64,000 nucleotides of DNA from Streptomyces sulfonofaciens (GTDB taxonomy: Bacteria; Actinomycetota; Actinomycetes; Streptomycetales; Streptomycetaceae), in the NCBI RefSeq assembly GCF_014656295.1, contig NZ_BNCD01000001.1, forward strand, positions 1 through 64,000. Direction: 5' to 3'. Positions 49,122 through 58,054 of this stretch are shown one piece after another. Under the pieces are notes generated by a model. That model saw only the letters and a program-made list of their open reading frames with translations. It had not been told where the DNA came from and made no database searches. Position 1 is the stretch's first letter; each line of letters begins with the position of its first letter. A program made the translations under genes and the position numbers.

Positions 49122-50294
49122 TCAGTCGGCCCAGTAGCGCGGCACCTCCGCGAAGACCGCCTTGGGGATCTTGCCGTGCACGACCTTCGTGTAGTTGACG
49201 GCCTCGGCGATCTCGAAGTCCACCGCCACGCTGCACAGCGTGTAGGCGTCGGCGGCGCTGAGGCCCATGTTCTTCGTCAGGAAGGTGACGGCCTGCTGGA
49301 GCGAGACGGCCAGAGCGGTGTCGAGATCGGTGTCGATCCCCATGCTGATGAAGTGCGTTCTGCTTTCGGCCATCGGCCACGGCGCGTCGACCTGCTTGTG
49401 GACGAAGAACTGGAACGTGCTCGTCAGCGACGTCTCGATCGCGGTGCCGTCGACCTCGCCGTCGCCCTGTGCGGTATGCCCGTCACCGGTGGAGAAGAGG
49501 GCGCCGTCGTTGAAGACGGGCAGGTAGAGCGTGCACCCCGCGGTGAGGTCGCGCAGGTCCATGTTGCCGCCGAAGGCGCCGGGCGGGCGCGAACTGACCT
49601 TCCCGAGCTCGGGCGCGGGGGCCGTGCACATGATGCCCTGGAAGCAGTCGATGGGGACCCGCACGCCGTCGGCCACCGCGGCGAGCTTCCTCTTCAGGTC
49701 GAGCTCGATCACCTTCGTCGAGTCACCGTCCAGGAGGTCGGGCAGGACGCCGCTGCCCGGTCCCGTCTTGTTGACGCCGTACGGCACGCGGGCCCGGGAG
49801 TCGAGGACGCGGACCTCCAGCACGTCACCGGGCTCGGCACCCTCGACGAAGACCGGGCCGGTCAGCACATGGACGCTCATGCCCGGTTCCGGCTGCTTCG
49901 CCGCGTAGACGTCGATGGCGTCCTGGAGCACGTCGCCGCGTGCGATGCCGTGGGCGCCGAAGAAGGCCGCCGGGTCGCTGCCGTTGATCATCCCCTGGTG
50001 GGAGAGCGTGTCGATGGTGACCACGTCCCCGGGCGCGACGTGCAGGACGGGCGGGAGCGCGGCGTCCATGTACCCCCACGCGACGGTGTCGGGGCGCGAG
50101 GGGAGGTGGAACGAGGGCCGGCCGTGCCGGGCCGACGCGGCGCTGCGGCCGGACCGGGCCGCGGCGCCGGTGGGTATCGCGATGCCGGACGTGGCCGCGG
50201 CGAGTACCGCGGTGCTGCCGGCGAGCAGGGTGCGCCGGCTCAGCCGGGAACGCACGCCTTGTGAAGGATCGGCCGAATAACGACTGGTGCTCAT
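49122..50294 (-). CDS. Tat-exported acetamidase/formamidase family protein
   Basis: This protein has 390 residues from the ATG at 50294, four bases after GGAGGAG. A twin-arginine signal (LSRRTLLAGSTAVLAAATSG) lies at residues 18-37. The amidohydrolase domain shows APGDVVTIDTLSHQ, PEPGDVLEVRV-like EPGDVLEVRVLD, GGNMDLRDL and GDGHTAQGDGEVDGTAIE, as in the FmdA/AmdA family that releases ammonia from formamide or acetamide. Most family members are cytoplasmic, so the Tat signal is a notable variation. The metal-binding His and Asp positions appear kept. The upstream gap is moderately A+T-rich. Confidence 0.85.
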   Translation of the reverse strand: MSTSRYSADPSQGVRSRLSRRTLLAGSTAVLAAATSGIAIPTGAAARSGRSAASARHGRPSFHLPSRPDTVAWGYMDAALPPVLHVAPGDVVTIDTLSHQGMINGSDPAAFFGAHGIARGDVLQDAIDVYAAKQPEPGMSVHVLTGPVFVEGAEPGDVLEVRVLDSRARVPYGVNKTGPGSGVLPDLLDGDSTKVIELDLKRKLAAVADGVRVPIDCFQGIMCTAPAPELGKVSSRPPGAFGGNMDLRDLTAGCTLYLPVFNDGALFSTGDGHTAQGDGEVDGTAIETSLTSTFQFFVHKQVDAPWPMAESRTHFISMGIDTDLDTALAVSLQQAVTFLTKNMGLSAADAYTLCSVAVDFEIAEAVNYTKVVHGKIPKAVFAEVPRYWAD

Positions 50295-50738
50295 ATGACT
50301 CCTCCGCTGTGAGACCGGCGGAGACGCTAACTTTGTCGTATCTTCGGGCGATTACATCGTCATTGCGGACGCGTTGCCTGACTCGCACAGCCGCACCCCA
50401 TGGCCACCGGCATGTGCACCCATGTGCCTGTACGCCCGAGCAGCCATGAGCCCGTACGGGTGTGGGGGACTGCGGGGGTGCACGGCCGGGCGCGGCGCGT
50501 GCCGGTGCCGGGGCGGGGGTGCGCGGCACCCTGCTGGTGCTCCGCAGGGCATGCCGGGTGTGCCGGACGGGGCGGCCCGGGTGTCCGCCGGACCAGGTCA
50601 GCGTCTCGGGGCTGGGCATCCGTTCGGCACGGCCCCCGTCCGCGACCCCGGCCGAGCACGGACGACCGCGCATCCGGCGCAGGCCGGCACCCCGCAGCCG
50701 GGGCCCGGCCCCGGGTCGGAGGGCCCGGCCTGGCCCCC
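50295..50738. other. Intergenic gap upstream of the acetamidase gene
   Basis: About 445 bases. The segment 50300-50380 is A+T-richer and contains the probable acetamidase promoter. The rest is G+C-rich with ATGGCTGCTCGG/CATGTGC-type short phrases and no gene. Confidence 0.4.
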
Positions 50739-52262
50739 CTACGACGGGTCGGGGCCCGCGTTTCGGTACTGCTCCCGCAGCTTGAACTTCTGGAGCTTGC
50801 CGGTGGCCGTGCGCGGCAGCTCCGTGCGGAACTCGACGCGCTTCGGGCACTTGTAGGACGCGAGGTGGGCCCGGCAGTGCGCGATCACCCCGTCCGCGGT
50901 CAGGTCCGCGTCGTCGGTGACGACCAGTGCGGTGACCAGTTCGCCCCACTTGGCGTCCGGGATGCCGATGACGGCGACCTCGCGCACCGCGCCGTGACTG
51001 GTGATCACGTCCTCCACCTCGATGGAGGAGACGTTCTCCCCGCCGGTGATGATGACGTCCTTCTTGCGGTCCGTGAGGGTGAGCTGACCGTCCTCGATCA
51101 CACCGCCGTCGCCGGTGTGGAACCAGTCGCCGGCCTGCGCCGCGGCCGTCGCCCCGGGGTCGTCCCAGTACGCGGCCAGGTTGTGGTTGCTGCGGGCCAG
51201 TACCTCGCCGCTCTCGTCGGTGGTGAGCCGTACGCCGATGCCGGGGGCGCCTGCGCGGCCGAGCCTGACGGCCTGTTCGTGCGGCGGGAGGTCGTCCCAC
51301 TCGGCACGCATCCGGTTCATGGTCAGGAGCGGGGACGTCTCGGTGAGGCCGTAGAGCTGGATGAACTCCCAACCCAGTTCGGCCCGCAGGCGCTCGATGG
51401 TGCGGGTGGGCGGCGGGGCGCCGGCCACCACGATGCGGACCCGGTCACGGCCCGGGATGTCGCCGTCCCAGTCCGGGGCGGCGTCCAGGACCGCGTTGAC
51501 CACCGCGGGCGCGGCGCACATCAGCGTGACGCCGTGCCGCTCGACACGGCGCAGGATCTCGGTCCCGTCGACCTTGCGGAGCACGATGTGCCGGCCGCCC
51601 ATGCCGGTGACCGCGTACGGCATGCCCCAGCCGTTGGCGTGGAACATCGGCAGTGTGTGGAGGTAGACGTCTCGGTCGGTGACGCCCGCGTGCCAGCCGA
51701 ACGTGGCCGCGTTGAGCCACAGGTTGCGGTGGGTGAGCTGGACGCCCTTGGGGCGGGCGGTGGTGCCCGAGGTGTAGTTGAGGGTGGCGGTCGCCTGCTC
51801 GTCCGCCTTCCAGGGGCGCGGTGCTGCGTCCGCGCCCCAGATCGCGTCGTCGTCCTCGCCGAGGAGGAAGGTGTGCGGGGCACCGATCTCCTTCGCCAGG
51901 TCCTTCAGCTCCGGATCGAGGAGCAGCACCTCGGCGCCTGAGTGGCCGACGATGTAGGTGATCTCGGCCGCGGTGAGGCGGAAGTTGACGGGGACGAGGA
52001 TCCTGCCCCAGCCGGACACGCCGTAGAACGAGGTGAGCAGGCGGGCGCTGTTCTGCGAGACGATCGCGACCCGGCCGCCGGGCGGCACGCCGAGCCGGTC
52101 CAGCGCCGCGGCCTGTGCGGCGGCCCGGCGGCCGAGTTCGGCGTAGGTCACCTCGCCCCAGGACGGGGCGGGCTGGCGGGGTTCGTCGACGATTCCCACG
52201 CGGTCGGGGTAGACGGTGACGGCGCGGTCCAGGAAGTCGTGGACGGTGAGCGGGAAGAACAC
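50739..52262 (-). CDS. AMP-binding acyl-CoA ligase
   Basis: This protein has 507 residues from the GTG at 52262 (AAAGGAG six bases upstream); the frame runs open into the repeats further upstream but the repeats are not coding. The P-loop-like motif A3 is YTSGTTARPKG (about residue 163), then QLYGLTETSP (A5), the motif A7-A8 region HTGDGGVIEDGQLTLTDRKKDVIITGGENVSS, and the final catalytic Lys in RTATGKLQKFKLRE (A10). The family activates a fatty or aromatic acid as acyl-AMP and transfers it to CoA. The motif set fits medium/long-chain acyl-CoA synthetases. It is a single gene. Confidence 0.9.
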   Translation of the reverse strand: MFFPLTVHDFLDRAVTVYPDRVGIVDEPRQPAPSWGEVTYAELGRRAAAQAAALDRLGVPPGGRVAIVSQNSARLLTSFYGVSGWGRILVPVNFRLTAAEITYIVGHSGAEVLLLDPELKDLAKEIGAPHTFLLGEDDDAIWGADAAPRPWKADEQATATLNYTSGTTARPKGVQLTHRNLWLNAATFGWHAGVTDRDVYLHTLPMFHANGWGMPYAVTGMGGRHIVLRKVDGTEILRRVERHGVTLMCAAPAVVNAVLDAAPDWDGDIPGRDRVRIVVAGAPPPTRTIERLRAELGWEFIQLYGLTETSPLLTMNRMRAEWDDLPPHEQAVRLGRAGAPGIGVRLTTDESGEVLARSNHNLAAYWDDPGATAAAQAGDWFHTGDGGVIEDGQLTLTDRKKDVIITGGENVSSIEVEDVITSHGAVREVAVIGIPDAKWGELVTALVVTDDADLTADGVIAHCRAHLASYKCPKRVEFRTELPRTATGKLQKFKLREQYRNAGPDPS

Positions 52263-52356
52263 GGGCGGCTCCTTTGCCGGAAGGACGCTCTGCGGCCAAT
52301 GTTCCTCGGGGATCGGGCGGCTATGCGGGGGTGGGGGGAGTTCGCCCTTTGCCGGT

Positions 52357-52510
52357 GGGCGGGTCGGCACCTGCCGGTGCGCGGGTCGGCACCTGGCGGT
52401 GGGCGGGTCGGCACCTGCCGGTGGGCGGGTCGGCACCTGGCGGTGCGCGGGTCGGCACCTGGCGGTGCGCGGGTCGGCATCTGGCGGTGGGCGGGTCGGC
52501 CCGGGTGGGT
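52357..52510. repeat. 22-base tandem repeat, seven copies
   Basis: GCGGGTCGGCACCTG(C/G)CGGTG(C/G) repeats with a 22-base period; GGGTCGGC starts at 52361, 52383, 52405, 52427, 52449, 52471 and 52493. Variation is limited to alternate C/G positions. The period is not a multiple of three. Confidence 0.88.
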
Positions 52511-52540
52511 CCCTGGGGGCGGTGGCGGCCTGGCCCTCTC

Positions 52541-52890
52541 GTCGTGGCTTGTCGCGCAGTTCCCCGCGCCCCCACCAGAACCGGGCTGCGCCCCGGCCCG
52601 GACCGGTCCCCCAGGACAGTGGCGACCCGGCCCCCTCCTCACGGCTTGCCGCGCAATTCCCCACGCCCCCACCAGAACCGGACTCCGCCCCGGCCCGGAC
52701 CGGCCCCCCAGGACAGTGGCGACCCGACCCTCACGTCGTGGCTTGTCGCGCAGTTCCCCGCGCCCCCACCAGAACCGGGCTGCGCCCCGGCCCGGACCGG
52801 TCCCCCAGGACAGTGGCGACCCGGCCCCCTCCTCACGGCTTGCCGCGCAATTCCCCGCGCCCCCACCAGAACCGGGCTGCACCCCGGCCT
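52541..52890. repeat. 97-base tandem repeat, about 3.6 copies, with alternating subtypes
   Basis: Matching points lie at 52548, 52645, 52742 and 52839. Units 1 and 3 carry GGCTTGTCGCGCAGTTCC and units 2 and 4 carry GGCTTGCCGCGCAATTCC, so a 194-base pair duplicated as a block. The phrase CGCGCAGTTCCCCGCGCCCC is a common intergenic motif in Streptomyces genomes. Confidence 0.85.
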
Positions 52891-52955
52891 TGATGCCTTC
52901 TGGCGGGGCTCCGGCGGGCGGCGTAGCGTCGTTGGAGGAGGCGAAGGAGGGCGGT

Positions 52956-53561
52956 ATGGTCCGCAACGTCCTTGGGGCGGTCATCGCCGCCGCCGGAGCC
53001 GCCGGGGCCCTCTGGAGTCCCTTCCACGGCTGGTACGACGGCCGCCGGGGGCGCGACTACCGGGTGGTGGAGCTGTTCACTCCGTCGGGGATCAGCGGTC
53101 ATGGCAGCGGCCTGCTCAGCTCCCTCTTCCTGGCCTTCCTCGGCGCGGCGGCGGTGGCGCTCGCGGGGATCGTGCTGCGGTCGCGGCTGCTGGTGGCGGG
53201 CGCCGGCGCGGTCGTGCCGGGGTTCACGATCCTGTGGATGGTGCGACAGGGCCAGGTGCACGGGAGCCTCGCCGTGGAGTCGGACGGCACCGGGCTGGGG
53301 CTCGGGGTGGCCCTGGCGCTCGCGGGCGGGGTGCTCCTGCTGCTGGGCGCGGTGGTGATGCGGGGACGCAGGGGGCGGGGGCGGCATGTGCGGGGGTACT
53401 CCCAGCCGTCGTCGCCGTACGGCACCGCCGCGCGGGACGAACCGGACGTGCCGGGCCCGGATCCCGGCGGCACGGAGGTGCCGGACACCGGCGAGCCGGA
53501 CGAGCGGGCGCACGGCCCGAAGCCGCCGTCCTGGCAGCGGACGTCCGACGAGCGGTGGTGA
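52956..53561 (+). CDS. Membrane protein, conserved hypothetical
   Basis: This protein has 201 residues from the ATG at 52956, with GAAGGAGGG upstream. It has four hydrophobic segments (about residues 4-22, 52-72, 78-95 and 112-130) and a long polar C-terminal tail rich in Pro, Asp and Glu. Between the first two segments lies a short external loop with GWYDGRRGRDY. I know no function. It lies between the acyl-CoA ligase and afsK, in the position of the S. coelicolor membrane-protein gene next to afsK (SCO4424, from memory). It converges on afsK. Confidence 0.7.
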   Translation: MVRNVLGAVIAAAGAAGALWSPFHGWYDGRRGRDYRVVELFTPSGISGHGSGLLSSLFLAFLGAAAVALAGIVLRSRLLVAGAGAVVPGFTILWMVRQGQVHGSLAVESDGTGLGLGVALALAGGVLLLLGAVVMRGRRGRGRHVRGYSQPSSPYGTAARDEPDVPGPDPGGTEVPDTGEPDERAHGPKPPSWQRTSDERW

Positions 53562-53700
53562 GCCGACGGGACGGCGCGCCGGACAGCGGTGCACGGCCGC
53601 AGGCGCCGTTCGGGCCCTGGGCGTTCGGACCCTGCCCTGCGGACCGTTGCCGTGCGCCGGCGGGTTCTGGCGGTGCGCCACGAGGTGCCGGCGCCGTCGG

Positions 53701-56097
53701 CTACGCGCGCGCCGTGCCCGTCCCCTTCTCCGCGTCCAGGGCGTACACGCAGCGGTCCTTGCTGCACGCGTACACGACGCCCGCCTGCACCACGGGCGCA
53801 CCGGTGATCTCCCCACCGGTGGCGAGCTTCCAGCGCAGCCGGCCGTCGTCGGACTTGAGTGTGTACAGGAGGTGGTCGGTGGAGCCGAAGTGGATCCGGC
53901 CGTCGGCCACGACCGGTGAGCCCACGACGTCGCCGCCGGCCTGGAAGCGCCACTTGGGCGTGCCGGTCACCGCGTCCAGCGTGTAGAGCCCCTTGCCGCT
54001 GCCGACGTGCACATGGCCGTCGACGATGAGCACCGGCTCGATCGAGGCGCGGGCCTCCGTGGCGATCCGCCAGCGGTCGCGGCCGTCGGTGGCGTCCAGG
54101 GCGTAGACCGTGCCGAGGTAGTCGGCGAGGTAGACACCGCCACCGGTGACCGCGGGACCCGGCACGAAGGCCGGCGGCGAGAGGAAGACGGCGGGCGCCT
54201 CGAAGTGCCAGCGGACGTGGCCGCCGGCGACGTCGATGGCGAGGGCGCGGGTGCCCGCGCTGACGTAGACGAAGCCGTCCTGCGCCTGTGTCAGCCGCAC
54301 CGGCACGCCACCGCAGGACGCCGCGTCCCCGATGGGGTACGACCAGCGCTCCTCGCCGGTGCGCGCCTCCAGCGCACGCAGCCGGGCGTCCTGCCAGACG
54401 TAGACCGTGCCGTCGTGCACGACGGGGCCGGACTCGGGTGCCTCGAAGTCCGACTGGGCCCCGCTCAGCTCCCAGAGCTGCTGGCCGTTGGACGCCTCCC
54501 AGGCCTGGACGCCGCCCCCGCGCGTACCCGTGATGACGGTGCCGCGGTCCGCCTTCAGCGAGTACACCCAGCCCTCGGTGGACAGCCGCCACAGGTCGGC
54601 GCCCTCGCGGGCGTCGAGTGCGTAGAGGGTGGGACCGTCCGAGGCGTGGATACGGCCGTCCGAGACGGCCATCGACCAGGCGACGTCCCGGGTCTTGAAC
54701 CTGCGCCGCCCGCTGGCCACGTCCAGCGCGTGCACCTCGAAGGAGGTGACGTAGACGAGGTCGCCGGCGACCGCCGGAGTTCCCCAGACGTCGTTCGACA
54801 TCCGGAAGCGCCAGGGGCGCCAGGTGGCCGGGCCGTCCTGCGGGGGCACGGTGGGCGCGGGCACTCCGGGGGCCGCGGGGTCGCCGATCGCGCCGGGCCT
54901 GGCCCGTGACCACGAGGCGGCGAGGCCCGCGTCGGCGGCGGCCGGCGCCAGGGCCCGCACGGCGGTGGCACGGGCGTCCGCGACCCGCGGCCCGGGTCCG
55001 ATGGGCAGTTGCGCACCGCCGAGGCGTACCGGTTCGCCGTCCGGCGCCGCGCCGCCGTGGCCGATGCCGCCGCCGATGCCGCCGCCGGTGGCCGGCGGCG
55101 GCACGGGCAGCGGCGGGGGCGGTGCGTGCCGCGGGGGCGGGGGCACCGCGGGCGCGCCGCGGCTGCCGGCGCGCGGGCCGTCCTGGCCGGCCCTGGTGCC
55201 CGGCCGCCCGGCGCGGCGCGCCTCGATCAGGGCCACCGCGGGCTCCGGCAGCCAGGCGGAGGCCGTGCCGCTGTCGTCGTCGGAGCCGGCGAAGAGGTGC
55301 GGCGCGAGCTGGGCCTGGAGATCGGCGGGGGTGGGCCGGGCGGTGGCGTCCATCTGCATGCAGGCGTCGATCAGCGGACGCAGCTCGTCGGGCAGGCCCG
55401 TGAGGTCCGGGCCCTCGCGCAGCAGCATGAAGACCGTCTCCACCGGGTTGGCACCGTGGTAGGGCGCATGGCCGGTGGCGGCGAAGACCAGGGTGGAGGC
55501 GAGCGAGAAGACGTCGCTCGCGCCGGTCACGCTGCGGGAGTCCTTCGCCTGCTCGGGGGACATGTACGCGGGCGTGCCCACGGCGACGTTGGTCATCGTC
55601 AGCCGGGTGTTGGAGACGCCGCTCGCGATACCGAAGTCGATCACGCGCGGGCCGTCCTCGACGACGAGGACGTTCGACGGCTTGAGGTCGCGGTGCACCA
55701 GGCCGGCACCGTGGATGGACTGGAGGGCCTCGGCCACGCCCGCGGCCAGCCAGCGCACCGCCTGGGCGGGCAGCGGGCCGTGCTCGTTCACTATCTCCTC
55801 GAGGGAGGGCGCGGGCACGTAGGCGGTCGCGAGCCACGGCACGGCGGCGCGGGGGTCGGCGTCGACGACGGCGGCCGTGTAGAAGCCGGAGACGGCGCGC
55901 GCGGCCTCCACCTCGCGGGTGAAGCGGACGCGGAAGAGCTGGTCCTCCGCGAGCTCCGTTCTGACCGTCTTGATCGCCACACGCCGGCCCGACGTCGAGC
56001 GCGCGAGATAGACGAGCCCCATGCCCCCGGCTCCGAGCCGGCTCAGCACCTCGAACGGTCCGATCCGTCTCGGATCCTGCTGCGTAAGCTGATCCAC
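53701..56097 (-). CDS. afsK: AfsK: serine/threonine kinase with C-terminal PQQ-type propeller
   Basis: This protein has 798 residues from the GTG at 56097 (GGAGG about ten bases upstream); a GTG four codons earlier is possible, but this start matches S. coelicolor AfsK (799 residues). It has a Hanks-type kinase domain: GAGGMG at 22-27, Lys43, HRDLKPSN at 135-142 and DFG at 154-156. An activation-loop Thr at 167 corresponds to the known autophosphorylation Thr168. A Pro/Gly-rich linker (about 300-400) leads to a beta-propeller of repeated ALDA..G...W units. AfsK phosphorylates AfsR and DivIVA and is restrained by KbpA. There is no membrane segment. Confidence 0.95.
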   Translation of the reverse strand: MDQLTQQDPRRIGPFEVLSRLGAGGMGLVYLARSTSGRRVAIKTVRTELAEDQLFRVRFTREVEAARAVSGFYTAAVVDADPRAAVPWLATAYVPAPSLEEIVNEHGPLPAQAVRWLAAGVAEALQSIHGAGLVHRDLKPSNVLVVEDGPRVIDFGIASGVSNTRLTMTNVAVGTPAYMSPEQAKDSRSVTGASDVFSLASTLVFAATGHAPYHGANPVETVFMLLREGPDLTGLPDELRPLIDACMQMDATARPTPADLQAQLAPHLFAGSDDDSGTASAWLPEPAVALIEARRAGRPGTRAGQDGPRAGSRGAPAVPPPPRHAPPPPLPVPPPATGGGIGGGIGHGGAAPDGEPVRLGGAQLPIGPGPRVADARATAVRALAPAAADAGLAASWSRARPGAIGDPAAPGVPAPTVPPQDGPATWRPWRFRMSNDVWGTPAVAGDLVYVTSFEVHALDVASGRRRFKTRDVAWSMAVSDGRIHASDGPTLYALDAREGADLWRLSTEGWVYSLKADRGTVITGTRGGGVQAWEASNGQQLWELSGAQSDFEAPESGPVVHDGTVYVWQDARLRALEARTGEERWSYPIGDAASCGGVPVRLTQAQDGFVYVSAGTRALAIDVAGGHVRWHFEAPAVFLSPPAFVPGPAVTGGGVYLADYLGTVYALDATDGRDRWRIATEARASIEPVLIVDGHVHVGSGKGLYTLDAVTGTPKWRFQAGGDVVGSPVVADGRIHFGSTDHLLYTLKSDDGRLRWKLATGGEITGAPVVQAGVVYACSKDRCVYALDAEKGTGTARA

Positions 56098-56202
56098 CTT
56101 GCCTGCCACCTCCCCGTACGGCCGTGCAGAGCGACGGCCTCGTGCAGCGTCTCACCACCGAACCGCCGCGGCGGCACGCACCCTGATTGTTCCTGTCCGG
56201 AG

Positions 56203-56221
56203 CCCGGGTTGCGAACCCGGG
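56203..56221. promoter_or_regulatory. Perfect palindrome upstream of afsK
   Basis: CCCGGGTT-GCG-AACCCGGG lies about 105 bases before the afsK start. It is a candidate operator for afsK. Confidence 0.4.
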
Positions 56222-56583
56222 TCGGGACGGGGGTGTCCAGGACAAACAAGGACGTATCAAGTGAGGGCGGAGGAAAACAACCCCCTTCGGGTGTCGAGCA
56301 GCGCGACCCGGGCGCCGCACGGGGCCTGAACGGGGCCCGCGCGGGGCCCGCACGGTGGACATCGGGGCCGTGCGGCGCCCGCGGACCGCGGTGATCGGGG
56401 GCCGGCGGGCGGCAGCCCCCCGTGCCGCGGAGCGCCGCCGCGGGGCACTGCGCGCCGGGGAGCGGGGCGCGGAACGCGCGAGCGGGGGACGGCCAGGCGG
56501 GTGGGAGGGCGCCCGGTGCCGAACCGATGCACGGGCGCCCGGCGTCCAACCGGCGCACGGGCGCCCGAGACGGAGTGCGCGGC
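56222..56583. other. Intergenic gap between afsK and the small secreted protein gene
   Basis: About 360 bases, G+C-rich apart from 56240-56290, which looks like the afsK promoter region. No gene is supported. Confidence 0.4.
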
Positions 56584-56907
56584 TCAGCGCGCTTCGAGGT
56601 GCCCCGTCGCGCGCAGCCCGCTGTCGCAGGTGAGCGTCTCGGTGCCGTCACCGGTGCGCCAGTCGCCGTAGAGGGTGGTGACGCGCGAGGGGCTGCGCGG
56701 GTCGCTGACGTCGTCGCAGTCGGCGACGAGCCGCCAGGTGTACGAGGAGCCGCTGAAGCAGGTGGCGGACGCGGTGCCGCCGCTGCTCGACAGGTTGCAC
56801 GGCAGCGCCGCGGCGCCGGCGGGCGCGGCCAGGGCGAGCAGGCCGGCGGTCAGGGCGGCTGCGCCGGTGAGCGAGGCGATGACGAGTGCGGCGGTCTTCC
56901 TGGGCAT
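56584..56907 (-). CDS. Small secreted protein, hypothetical
   Basis: This protein has 107 residues from the ATG at 56907, with GAAGGGG upstream. A clear Sec signal peptide (PRKTAALVIASLTGAAALTAGLLALAAPAGAAA) is followed by a mature part of about 75 residues with four Cys (ALPCNL, ATCFSG, ADCDDV, LTCDSG) that can form two disulphides. No domain is recognised. A DasR-like site lies about 65 bases upstream of the start codon, so it may be controlled by N-acetylglucosamine metabolism. It is divergent from the TetR gene. Confidence 0.7.
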   Translation of the reverse strand: MPRKTAALVIASLTGAAALTAGLLALAAPAGAAALPCNLSSSGGTASATCFSGSSYTWRLVADCDDVSDPRSPSRVTTLYGDWRTGDGTETLTCDSGLRATGHLEAR

Positions 56908-56972
56908 GGCGGATTTCCCCTTCGCTTTCTTCGATACGGACGAGCACCCACTATGGATCACCTGCACATCCC

Positions 56973-56984
56973 AGGTCTAGACCA
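56973..56984. promoter_or_regulatory. DasR-like operator between the secreted protein and TetR genes
   Basis: GGTCTAGACC is a perfect ten-base palindrome extended to AGGTCTAGACCA. It matches the DasR operator core also seen before the chitinase at 19307. It sits in the promoter of the secreted-protein gene. Confidence 0.55.
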
Positions 56985-57118
56985 ATATCGTCACCAATGC
57001 GGACGCGTTTGCGCACAGGCCCTCACGGACCCGCCCCCCTTGTGCGCGCACCGGCCCCGAGAACCCCATTTGCAGTCGGCCGAATCGCGCTCGGATCACC
57101 CGTCGGTAAGCTGACGGC

Positions 57119-57766
57119 ATGACAGGACAAGTACGTACCGTCGACGGCCGGGTGGCCGGACGGCGAGGTCAGGCAACACGTCAGAAACTGTTGGACTGCC
57201 TGGGCGAGATGCTGCGCACCTCGCCCTACCGGGATGTCAAGGTCATTGATGTGGCCCGGAAAGCGGGCACCTCACCGGCGACGTTCTACCAGTACTTCCC
57301 GGATGTCGAAGGCGCCGTTCTGGAGATCGCGCAGCAATTGGCCGCGGAAGGCGCCGGATTGACCGATCTCGTGGCCGGCCGTTCCTGGGCCGGTAAGTCC
57401 GGCTGGCAGACGGCCCAGGAGCTCGTCGACGGGTTCCTGGATTTCTGGCGGCGCAACGACGCAATTCTCCGCGTCATCGACCTGGGTGCGGCCGAGGGCG
57501 ACAAGCGCTTCGCCAGGATCCGTATGCGGATCCTCAACTCGATCTTCAACTCGCTTGTGGAGAGCGTCAAGGACCTGCAGGCCAGGGGCCGGGTCGACCG
57601 CGATGTCAGCGCTCCGGCGGTGGCCGGTTCCCTGGTCACGATGCTCGCCGCGGTCGCCTCCCACCAGAAGAACCTCCAGGGCTGGGGGGTGAAGCAGGCG
57701 GAGATCAAACCCAATCTCGCGCTGCTGGTCCATCTGGGGGTGACCGGGAGAAAGCCTCCGAAGTAA
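57119..57766 (+). CDS. TetR-family regulator
   Basis: The 215-residue protein has an N-terminal TetR helix-turn-helix (residues 15-65: RRGQATRQKLLDCLGEML...VKVIDVARKAGTSPATFYQYFPDV) and a helical C-terminal ligand domain. It is the neighbour of afsK and the small secreted gene in the conserved Streptomyces order (SCO4421-type). It is divergent from the secreted-protein gene, so it may control that gene and itself. The ligand is unknown. Confidence 0.88.
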   Translation: MTGQVRTVDGRVAGRRGQATRQKLLDCLGEMLRTSPYRDVKVIDVARKAGTSPATFYQYFPDVEGAVLEIAQQLAAEGAGLTDLVAGRSWAGKSGWQTAQELVDGFLDFWRRNDAILRVIDLGAAEGDKRFARIRMRILNSIFNSLVESVKDLQARGRVDRDVSAPAVAGSLVTMLAAVASHQKNLQGWGVKQAEIKPNLALLVHLGVTGRKPPK

Positions 57767-58054
57767 GGCAGCACGCGCCGGTTACGGGTGCCGCAGGCAC
57801 CCCCTCACCCGAATAGCCCGGGGATCTCCCGGGGTCCTGTCTCGCAGCGGCGGGTCGCGGTTCCATTCCGCGGTCCGCCGCTGTCGTGTGCGCGGGACCG
57901 CCGCGGCCGCCCTGTGAGCGGGCCGACGCCACCGCCGTGCACCCGCGCCGTGCACCCGCGCCGTGCACCCGCGCCGTGCACCCGCGCCGTGCACCCGCGC
58001 CGTGCACCCGCGCCTCGGGGCCGCTGCCCCGCGCGCGGGATCGTCGCCGCGCGC
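57767..58054. other. Intergenic gap with 13-base repeats
   Basis: About 290 bases holding the 13-base array (57935-58012); nothing else is supported. Confidence 0.55.
57935..58012. repeat. 13-base tandem repeat, six perfect copies
   Basis: CCGTGCACCCGCG is repeated six times without change. Confidence 0.88.

Larger units (their letters stand above)
52263..52955. other. Repeat-filled intergenic region
   Basis: Almost the whole 690 bases consist of the 22-base and 97-base arrays listed separately. No gene is supported, although frames stay open through the arrays. Confidence 0.7.

Noticed and set aside
52357..52510. Possible CRISPR array
   Set aside because: The 22-base units are contiguous with no unique spacers and no cas genes are near; it is a minisatellite.
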